This document shows, one piece after another, positions 28,501 to 36,583 of a stretch of 64,000 nt of DNA. This DNA comes from Xestospongia bergquistia (lineage: Eukaryota > Porifera > Demospongiae > Haplosclerida > Petrosiidae). The position numbers were made by a program, and so were the translations under genes. The stretch covers positions 7,870,821 through 7,934,820 of the forward strand of contig OZ014417.1 of NCBI GenBank assembly GCA_963965975.1. The letters run 5' to 3'. Every line of letters starts with the position of its first letter. The first letter of the stretch is position 1. The notes beneath the pieces were generated by a model. It saw only the letters and a list, made by a program, of their open reading frames with translations, searched no databases and had not been told where the DNA came from.

Positions 28501-30155
28501 TATCTGGTCATAATCCACTGATCACTTGTGCTATGATAATGATTCAAAACAGTCCTTCTTATATGAAAAAAATAATGGATCAAGTGCAACCATATTTACA
28601 GGTAATGATCATCCATTGATCTATCAACTATTAAACCATAGCAACTATATATGTATCTATAGCAACTGTATATATATCCATAACAACTATATATATATCT
28701 ATAGCAACTATATATATATCCATAGCAACTATATATATATCTATAGCAGCTATATATGTATCTATAGCAACATTAATTGTGATTATTTTGATCATTAGAG
28801 CAATTATTATTTAAAGACTATAACTAATATTTTTGTAACATTATGTTTTCAATTTTATTACAAACATTGTCAAAACTCTCCCAAATTTGTCAGAAACAAT
28901 GTCAAAATTCACTAGATATTGACATTCATATGTAATGTTTAATTTCCATACATTATCTACAAGTTTTAAAACCCATGCATGGAACCTGTGAAATCAAAAA
29001 CTAATAAACTACAATGATCTATCCATTAAATTTCATGTAAATACAAAACATTTAATGTTATCTTTTAATGTCTGTCTGTCTGTTTGTCTGTAGTCTAACA
29101 TCTCGTCTGCTGAACTTGAGCAAGCACTAACTCAATCACTTCTTCAGTATCATCCAGCCAGTTTTTATCAGACAAGACAACTAGACAATAATACTGATGA
29201 TATTACACAAGAGAAAATACAGAATGAGATCAACGAGATGAATTTATTGAAGACAAAAATTCCTATAATTATAACATTTGCTCGTGTCCGTCAACTTATG
29301 TTACAGGTACTATTAAATGTATGATGTATTTTGTGTACATGTATGATGTATTTCCGTTCTTGTATGTCAGACTAGTGGCCTAGTGTCTTCTTCATCTGCT
29401 CGGGGAAAATGGAAGGAACTAATGTCAAGACAAAGAAGAGAAGCAATCATCAGATGTTTGAAGGCTGTACCATTTTATCGGTTAAAAAGGTATACATAGA
29501 TAAATTGAGGATGATGGATGGATAAATAAAAATGGATAAATGGCATATCTTTCTCTTCTTTCTAATTCTAGACACAGAGCGGTTAACTTGTTTCTGTCGG
29601 AATATTGTAACAGCTGGCTCACTGATTGTAGACAAGCTAACATGGAGAGTTTGAGTGAACAGTTGTTGGTAAGTAGTGCTTCCTCTGTAGTCTCATGTGA
29701 AATGTATCTTTGTCTCTTAGGATCAGGAGGATTATGAACAGAAAATTAACCAGTCAAACCAGTTAGTCAAGGCAACAACAGGAACCTGTGATCCTTTGCA
29801 ACAATTGTTTTTGTTGTTTAAAACGCAAGCTTCAACAGATCAGTGGTAAAGTATTTATAAACAACTAACTATGATGTCATGTTGATTGATGTAATATCAC
29901 TACTCATATGATGTCATAGTGATGTAATAAGTATTATTAGCTACATATAATAACATGTAATAATAAAGTGACTTGTTGTTCTCTCCTTGTAGGGATGAAG
30001 CCAGCTGCTCTCTCTACCATTCTTATTGCAGTGCCATTATTAACGTAAGATTCTTGCACTGTAACCATGGATATGACCTTTGACCTTTCAGGCATTGCAA
30101 TGGGTTCTTGAGACTGAAGAACCACTTGAAGGAGAAAATGCAGCCAAAGCATATG

Positions 30156-30188
<33 letters not shown>

Positions 30189-31992
30189 ACAATTACTATG
30201 TCTCCTCTCTCTTTCTTTATAGCATTATCATAAACATGCAACTCAAGCTACTTTGAAGCAGGAACAGTTACTTAGAAGAGGTGTACCCAGTATGATTCTC
30301 TCAGTATTAGCAGGATCTAAAGGTGGGTGTGGCTTTATTCACCCCTATATTATATGTCATCCATTATAGGTCATATGTCATCAATGGTATGTGTTACATT
30401 ACAGCTGGGTATTATACAGTTGGAAGGAGGGAATACACTTGTACAAAAGGTAAGTCCAGCTGTAAATAATAGTGATACCATTATTGTGTTAATAACTATT
30501 ATAGAAACTTTACAATGAATTGGAAAGTATTGGAGCTGAATTTTGGACGAGTATGTCTGATCTCATTATGAATTGTAGGTAAGTGGATTATTGAGGACTG
30601 AATTCCATTCTATTATTGTTTGGAGACTGAAACCCATTCCAGTATGATCACATAAATGTACATTTAATACTATACTATTGTTAAGACTCAAACCAATACT
30701 ATTATTAAGACTCATTCCTATATTTACATAGTGTCTTGGATTGGAATAGCTATGAGAGAAACACCTTAACAACGAACACTGGTAAATGAAAGTTGTAATG
30801 TTTTTTGACAGAAATATCATGTAATCTATTTCAGCTGAAAGAGTATTTGAATCTTCTGATCAAGTAATTAATCTTTTTCGGTTTCTACAGCTCCTTTGTG
30901 AAGGTCATAATGAAAGCAAGTGATCACATGATTATAATACCATGTCACATGACTGCATATATTGATTTTAGAATTTCAAAATCTTTTGCGGACACAAGAT
31001 CGCAACACAACCACTGTCAATATCGTCATAGCAACAGTAGATTATCTTCTCAAACTACAAGAATCAATACGTGATTTTCACTGGCATCATGCTCACCAAG
31101 ATGCTCTTGAACTTCCTGCACGCGATAGCTTTTCAGTAGCCTTCAAAGTAGCTCGCCAGCTGTTCAGAACACTGACAGAATATATTCAGGTGTGTTAGTA
31201 ATGCTTAATACCATCATTTCATTGCCATCCATTCATTTGTCAAATCAGGGACCATGTAAAGGGAATCAAGAAGCATTAGCTACCAGTCGACTGTGGGATT
31301 CTATGAGTGGCTATTTACATATCTTTGTAGCATTACAACATAAATTATTTCGACATACTAGTCATATTGAACTATTAAGAGAAATGCTTTCCTTACAAGA
31401 AGAATTCTTTATTTTATTATTGTCTATGTTAGAAGGTTAGAGAATGGATGAATGGATGGATAGATGGGTTGATGAATGGATGGATGGATGGATGGATGAA
31501 TGGATGGATAGAAATGTTGTTAAAATCTGTAAAAATTTTAAAGTTCATTGATTAACTTACTAGTAAAACAAGGAGGACTTTTTGTAGTTTTTAAAACCTA
31601 ATGCAACATTTAACAGCAGTGATACCTAATATAGATAGAATGACAATATCTTATATCTATATAATATAGGTAGTACCATGTCCAGTTGTATTGGTCAACA
31701 CATGGCTTGTATGTTCAATGAATGTTTTGAGCATTTGAACCAACTCATTACATTCTGTCATATCTTTATTAAACTTAAAGATGTCACTACATCTAAAGCT
31801 TTTAAAGTGAGTACAACAATATAATATAATAATATTACTATAATATATATATATTATAGTAATATACTGTAATATTCTGTATTAATGTACTCTTCGTATG
31901 TATTGTTAGGAATATGATTTAAATAAAGATGGATTAATTTCATATCAAGAATTTGAACGAGCTATGAACGCTCAGCAGAACTACACTAAGTA

Positions 31993-32023
<31 letters not shown>

Positions 32024-32504
32024 ATTTACAAGTCTATTTTTCTTTATAGACAAGAGATAAACTATCTGATTGAATTAGCTGATACTAACAAAGATGGCAT
32101 TCTTGATTATCAAGAATTCACTGAGCGTTTTCATCAACCAAGTCATAATTTAGGTACAATTCCCTCACCAACATACCTACTTTGATGATGTTGCCATGAC
32201 AACAACTAATTAGATTTATGACATTCTTTTTATGTAGGATTCCACTTATGTGCTCTCATTCGTCAGTTGTCTGATATTCTCCCTGAAGACAAAAGATTAA
32301 AAAAATTCCAGGAAGCCAGTGCAGAACTTGCCCGCCATTTTGAAGGCAAAATGGGTTGCATTGAAATGACAGGGAAAAGTCAATTAATTGAACGTGTGTA
32401 TTTTAGAGTAAAAAGTTCTCGAGCAAATCAATGGGAAGATTTAGCTATTAAAGTAAGCATAGGGATATTCTGTATTTTTCATTGTCTCTCTGTCTCTGTC
32501 TCTG

Positions 32505-32562
<58 letters not shown>

Positions 32563-35500
32563 GAATCTCGGAAGCAGTTCCTTCATGATTTGGAATTGAG
32601 AAGTCAGAGAGAAAAGTTAAAAGAATTTGTTAATTTCTGTGAAGACACAATCTATGAAGTAATTAGAGGGACTACCTCTCTCTTGTTTATTTCTCCATTT
32701 TCTATTAGATGAACTACAGTGACCAAATACTTGGAGTAGAACAAGATGAAAAAGAAAGAAGAGCAGAGACACATCAAAAAGAAAATTATCCAGCTGCTTC
32801 TCTTGTTAATGGCCGGTAAAATCATGTTAACATATTAAAGGATATTGTTAACTTGATTCTCTTAGATCTGTTCTAAACAGAATTAACACTAAAATGATAG
32901 CTATGAGAGTGACAAATCCTAACCATTTGCTCTTCAAAATTCAAGACCTTTTAATTTTTCTTTGGTTCACACTTTTTCTTGGTATTGTGATTAAACCTCT
33001 CCTTCATACAGTCCGAAATATAAAGTAAATTGATCAATAAATGGATGGATGTTAGAAAACAAAAAATCGTAGTGTGAATTAATGGAACTCCATTTCACTT
33101 TCACTTTCACTTAGGTCACGAGTAGCATTCTTTTGGCACAAAGGTGAAGGATCTCTAAAATGTCCTCCTCTACAACCTCAGTTACATAATAAAACTTATA
33201 TATGGAATCCTATTACAAATTATGTCCCCCATATCCTGTACTCACTGTACTCTGTAAAAGCTCTTTTTGCTGCTAACTATTATAGAATCAAAGGGTTGCT
33301 ATTGACAACCACTTTCATCATTAACCTTCTTATACTACTGACAACTGAGGCAAGATATACTAAGATATACAAAAATATACTATTTGTTATTTCATTAGGG
33401 TACTTCAGAAAGCAAGACAGATGGTGAAAAATGTATTTTGTCAGTAACTCTCTCATGGTTAACGCATGTACATTTCATTCTCTCAATTATTTTTATATTT
33501 GCCTTTTGGCATCTCAAAGTATGACATATATAATTAAAATTATTGTCACATGATCATCACATGACTAGGTACCACTCATAATCTTTAAGAGAGAAAAAGA
33601 AGTAGTCCGGAGATTAGAAAACCAAAAAAAAGTCAATGGGACCACTTCAATACCTTTTCTCGACTGTATAGCTATCAAATCCTCATCTTTCCCTAGGCAT
33701 TTTTGGGATAAACAAGTCAAAGTGAGGGTAAGGTTGTGTGACTGTCACATGACACGTACAGTTCACAATAATTTAACTATAGGTGCTAAATCGGACTTCC
33801 CCTGAGGGGAAAGCAGAGGTTGCTAGGAGACTAGGAATGGAAATGAAGAGTAAATTTGAGTCGACATCAAAATATGAAGAGTTTATTAATGGAGTGTAAG
33901 TGGGTGATGATAATGTTTGTTTGATGTAAACTTGTTTTTTTTTGCTTTTTTATATACAGTTCATCAATTATAGACATACGTTACCAAATATGGCGTTTAG
34001 CAATTGTTTTAAGTGATAATGTAAGATAACATCTCTCCCCATTCATCTAACCATCTATCTGTCCATATGACTCATTCATTTATCCATTCATCCATTTAGA
34101 GAGTAAAGTATCACATATTTTATTGCCTGATAAGTTTGGCTGGTCTTCGATGGAACATATTTTATTTTTCCATACTTCTTCTTGACCTTCTACTCCAATC
34201 AAAAACTCTACAAACAGTTCTTCGCTCATTACAAATTAACAGAAAACAAGTACATTATAATAATTAATATTGTTATATTATTAACTTTGTTTGTAACTTA
34301 GCTCCTGATGACCCTAGCTATGACTGGTGTTGTCATTTACTTATATACTGTAATTGCTTTTAACTTCTTTCGAAAGTTTTACGTACATGAACTTAATGAG
34401 GGTATAGTACGTGATAATTGTGATACAATGTGGCAAGTAAGAAAGACATGGAAATATAATATATGTGATGATTTTTTTACTTGTAGTGTTTCTTGTTTCA
34501 TTTGGATCAAGGATTACGGTCAGGAGGTGGAATAGGTATATAGAATAATACATCTTTGTGTTTGTTTACTAGATGTAATGTTGAGATTTTAAGGTTTAGG
34601 TTTGAGAATTTGAAGTTATAGGTTTGAGACTATAGATTGGTTCTACATATTCATTTCAACTACTATCCTAATATTTAAATGTATTGAGGACATTTTATAT
34701 ATTCTAGTTAGAACAGTTGTTAGTGTCCACTTTGTAATATAGAGAAATTTAAAATCATAATTTATAATGTTTATCTATGAAGTGACTCTCTTTTACTTTT
34801 TGTTTCAGCTGATGTTATTGTTTCAGCTTTTGGAGATCAACATTATTTCTTACGACTGTTTTTTGATATGACTTTCTTTTTTGTTGTTATTGTTATTTTG
34901 TTAGCTATCTTTCAAGGTATGTAACTGTATCCTCCATGTTAACAAGATTTGCTTGGTGGTTATAGGGTTAATAATTGATGCTTTTGGAGAATTGAGGAAG
35001 AAAGATGATACTGTTACTGATGAATTGAAGAATAAATGTTTTATATGTGGTCTCTCGAAAACAGAGTTTAATAGTCCTCATGAGTTTGATAACCATACAA
35101 AGAATCACCACTCTATGAGGGATTACATGTATGTCAACTGCTTAATTCTAATGTCTGTCATATGTACCTTTATCAGTTCAATGATGTACATCTAACTATT
35201 AATATATGTCCATCCAGCTTATTATGGATTCATTAATCCATCCATCATTTCATCCCATTAATCTATCTATTATTCCATCCATTTTAAAATTATTTTTTAA
35301 ATTACACAGGTTCTTTCTCATGCATTTAATTGGAAAACCAGAAACAGAATTTACTGGACAGGTAAACATAACTTTATTCTAGTACATGTATCATGTATCA
35401 TGTATTGTTGTTATAACAATTGTTGTTCTATAGGAATCACATGTATGGAATCAGTATTTACAAGAACAATGGGATTTCTTTCCAGCTGGTACATGTTTTC

Positions 35501-35613
35501 AACTTCAAGAAAAGCAAAGAGAGAACAACGAAATGACAGACAGACTTCAAAATACACGACGTTCCAGATATTATCAACCTTTATTGACTCATGCACATAC
35601 TACACAACAATAG
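10146..35613 (+). CDS. RYR: Ryanodine receptor, intracellular calcium release channel
   Basis: A tetrameric ER/SR Ca2+ channel. Exon 1 (10146-10205) encodes [20 protein letters not shown]. It is followed by exons 10481-10594 ([17 protein letters not shown]), 10721-10804, 11621-11692 ([17 protein letters not shown]), 11982-12084, 12137-12204 ([17 protein letters not shown]) and 12403-12456. These align with vertebrate QFLRTDDEVVL, GGGHRTLLYGHAILL and CWWTIHPASKQRSEGEK. The frame continues through dozens of short exons to TAG at 35611-35613. In order the protein has an N-terminal/MIR region, RIH, three SPRY domains interleaved with RYR repeats, helical repeats, two EF-hands and a C-terminal channel. 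RYR rather than IP3R is shown by the SPRY domains and the [12 protein letters not shown] and FTGQES motifs. Full length was not computed, but the content suits the family's ~5,000 residues. One GC-AG intron begins at 30916. The C-terminus runs about 30 residues past the vertebrate end. Confidence 0.93.
11344..11572. repeat. TAA/ATAATA-rich tract, intron 3 of the intact gene
   Basis: About 230 bp of 'taatataat' low-complexity sequence ahead of exon 4, corresponding to the tracts in the two broken copies. The Tyr/Ile-rich frames on the minus strand are by-products. Confidence 0.9.
12473..12703. mobile_element. Foldback MITE-like element with TA target duplication
   Basis: Two arms of about 60 bp are near-perfect inverted complements (12473-12532 and 12643-12703), starting TGTGACCTGATTTGCAAAA and ending in its complement GCAAATCAAGTCACA. 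The centre is about 110 bp of unrelated AT-rich sequence with no coding capacity. TA dinucleotides flank both ends (12471-12472 and 12704-12705), as expected for a Tc1/mariner-type insertion. It sits in the intron after the exon ending at 12456. Confidence 0.82.
14196..15075 (+). other. RyR RIH domain
   Basis: Exons read [55 protein letters not shown] and [20 protein letters not shown]. The last matches vertebrate LCSLCVCNGVAVRSNQ closely. This helical domain is common to ryanodine and IP3 receptors. Confidence 0.85.
15095..15178. repeat. CT-rich intronic tract
   Basis: A polypyrimidine CT/T run forms the intron between the RIH and SPRY1 exons and serves as a long acceptor tract. Overlapping Ser-Leu frames are artefacts. 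Confidence 0.85.
17080..17492. repeat. Minisatellite, agtacatataagtacatgtaac-type unit
   Basis: About 410 bp built from the ten-base words AGTACATATA and AGTACATGTA joined in alternating 20-22 bp units. It lies inside one receptor intron, between the exons encoding AKDREPYI and [14 protein letters not shown]. It is open in all three minus frames but has no gene-like composition. Confidence 0.95.
18345..18538. repeat. 15-bp minisatellite in a receptor intron
   Basis: Thirteen or so copies of CATCACTAAATATGT, alternating with the variant CATCACTAAGCATGT. One copy has CATCG. There are no unique spacers, so this is a simple tandem array rather than a CRISPR-like structure. Confidence 0.95.
20764..20996. 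repeat. 33-bp tandem repeat in a receptor intron
   Basis: Seven near-identical copies of a 33-bp unit containing CCACTATTACTAGCTAATAT and a GGAC joint. Variants differ mainly by AATATAGG against AACATAGG. The array lies between the exon ending NTPTEKQ and the next exon at 21182. Confidence 0.95.
23795..24815. repeat. Minisatellite with 355-bp higher-order repeat
   Basis: About 1 kb of variants of ACCAATATACCAATGTATCA. Two long stretches are repeated almost exactly 355 bases apart (compare 23968 with 24323 and 24197 with 24552), so small units have been amplified as a larger block. The long Tyr-Gln-Cys-Thr-Asn frames are artefacts. It fills a receptor intron before the exon that begins near 24826. 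Confidence 0.93.
25020..26280 (+). other. RyR second RYR repeat region
   Basis: Exons encode [20 protein letters not shown] followed by [20 protein letters not shown] and [13 protein letters not shown]. These match the second RYR repeat pair of vertebrates (WACEKIESGWKYG). The second member ([18 protein letters not shown]) is more diverged. The phosphorylation loop of vertebrate receptors cannot be matched by eye. Confidence 0.75.
28640..28780. repeat. Short tandem repeat of CTATATATATCYATAGCAA type
   Basis: About seven imperfect copies of an approximately 20-bp unit in a receptor intron that runs to the exon at about 29094. No coding content. Confidence 0.85.
30840..31440 (+). other. RyR core region with Ca2+-activation glutamates
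   Basis: Exons read [12 protein letters not shown], then [43 protein letters not shown] and LLLSMLEG, nearly residue for residue with vertebrate RyR. The Glu of CEGHN (codon 30900-30902) and of LTEYIQ (31178-31180) are 74 residues apart in vertebrate RyR1, matching E3893 and E3967 of the structural Ca2+ site. The third site residue, a Thr in the C-terminal domain, is the ACA at 35344-35346. All three are kept. Confidence 0.85.
30911..30972 (+). other. GC-AG intron in the receptor gene
   Basis: The exon ends AATGAAA and the intron begins GCAAGT at 30916. It ends in TTGATTTTAG before AATTTCAAAATC. Only this join gives the conserved [14 protein letters not shown], so a GC donor is used instead of GT. 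The intron is under 60 bp and contains two TCACATGA-type motifs. Confidence 0.85.
31910..32152 (+). other. RyR EF-hand pair
   Basis: Two exons (31910-31989 and 32050-32152) carry loops [13 protein letters not shown] and [13 protein letters not shown]. Both have Asp, Asn, Asp, Gly and Glu at canonical coordinating positions. They are followed by [20 protein letters not shown] as in vertebrate receptors, where the equivalent loops are degenerate. Confidence 0.9.
32482..32560. repeat. CT microsatellite at an acceptor site
   Basis: TCTGTC and then pure CT repeats fill the intron just before the exon beginning [12 protein letters not shown]. The repeat doubles as the polypyrimidine tract. Confidence 0.9.
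32866..35613 (+). other. RyR transmembrane channel and C-terminal domain
   Basis: Membrane segments are visible as [76 protein letters not shown] and [21 protein letters not shown]. The pore loop is split by an intron (34536-34808): GGGI ends one exon and [10 protein letters not shown] opens the next. Then comes a zinc-binding C-terminal domain with CFICG and HTKNHH, followed by FTGQESHVW and [10 protein letters not shown]. The link between the EF-hands and first membrane segment is far shorter than the divergent region of vertebrate receptors. Confidence 0.9.
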
Positions 35614-35630
35614 TTAATTTGGCTGACCAA

Positions 35631-35636
35631 AATAAA
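35631..35636 (+). terminator. Poly(A) signal of the receptor gene
   Basis: AATAAA lies 18 bases after the receptor stop codon. A second AATAAA-containing stretch is near 35722, so the 3' UTR is probably very short. Confidence 0.6.
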
Positions 35637-35746
35637 TTATATTTTTTAATTAGGATGTTTTATGCAATATGCAAATATTATTATTGTCAGCAATATTGAC
35701 GTAGTCATCTCCTTATATGGTAAAATAAACGGTTGCTTAGCACCCA

Positions 35747-35751
35747 CCAAT
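35747..35751 (+). promoter_or_regulatory. CCAAT box upstream of the small gene
   Basis: CCAAT within CACCCACCAATCAG lies about 130 bases upstream of the next start codon. A palindrome, CCGTATACGG, follows at about 35783. The 5' leader then becomes CT-rich. No TATA box is evident. Confidence 0.5.
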
Positions 35752-35884
35752 CAGATCGCGTATTCCACGAACTGTTAAAAAACCGTATACGGTAATATAC
35801 GAGCCAGCCACACCCATCTTTTGCTAGAAATCGAGGTGTTGTTTTGAATCTATTTCTCTCTCTCTCTCTCTTTACAAATCAAGT

Positions 35885-36310
35885 ATGCCTATTGGAAAGA
35901 TTAGCTCTACAGCCGGAAAAGCTCCTGACTACCGTGCTGGTAGTACTAATATATCTCACGCAACTGCTCAAAGTAAGGAGAATTTAGTCTGTAAAACTAA
36001 CTGCCTGACCCTCCCTTTTTTCATAGGTGGCGGTAAAGCCGAAGCTGGTTATCAGAAGTCTAGCGCTGCTCATAGTTATGGAGCAGGAGCATTAAATGAA
36101 GAAGCTCGACTCCAGACTCCTAAAGTCTTAGATGCTGAGAAACTGGGCTATTCAAAGAGCGAGTTAGCTGGTACTAGCGGTTATGGCGCTGGTGCTGTAG
36201 GTGTTGAACAAGCCATAAACGCACCCAAGATCAAGCACGAAGGACTTGGTCAAGTGGACAAGAAGAAGGAGATGGTCCATCAACCAGGGCAGGAGCCCCC
36301 TAGCAGTTAA
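35885..36310 (+). CDS. Small Gly/Ala-rich protein of unknown function
   Basis: I do not recognise this gene. A 54-bp segment (starting GTAAGGAGAATTTAG and ending CCCTTTTTTCATAG) has good splice signals. It is a multiple of three and contains no stop, so both the spliced (123 residues) and unspliced (141) forms are open. The spliced protein begins MPIGKISSTAGKAPDYRAG and repeats a YGAGA motif twice (HSYGAGALNEEA and GYGAGAVGVEQA). It is hydrophilic, ends QPGQEPPSS, and has no signal peptide or membrane segment. The composition suggests a disordered protein. The upstream CCAAT box and the regular splice signals support expression. Confidence 0.7.
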   Translation: MPIGKISSTAGKAPDYRAGSTNISHATAQSKENLVCKTNCLTLPFFIGGGKAEAGYQKSSAAHSYGAGALNEEARLQTPKVLDAEKLGYSKSELAGTSGYGAGAVGVEQAINAPKIKHEGLGQVDKKKEMVHQPGQEPPSS

Positions 36311-36583
36311 TCTGACCAGCAACTTCATGATCTTTTTCCATGACACAGCAGTACTACTACTATTAATTACTTTCATATAACGTTATTATAGAAACAGTAT
36401 TATGTTAGATAGCTGTAGGTAACTATTGCTTTTTTTGAGATTAGGGACCTCAGTTATTTTGTAGGATTTTCTTCCTTTGTACAAAATGAGATCTATATTC
36501 TTGAGTTCAACCAAATATCACTTTTTGTGATTTTGGTCAATAATTAATGTATATTACTTTAAAAGATAGTTATAAACAATTAA

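Noticed and set aside
10146-35613. IP3 receptor instead of ryanodine receptor
   Set aside because: SPRY domains, RYR repeats, EF-hands and the [12 protein letters not shown] and FFPAGTCF C-terminus are ryanodine receptor features.
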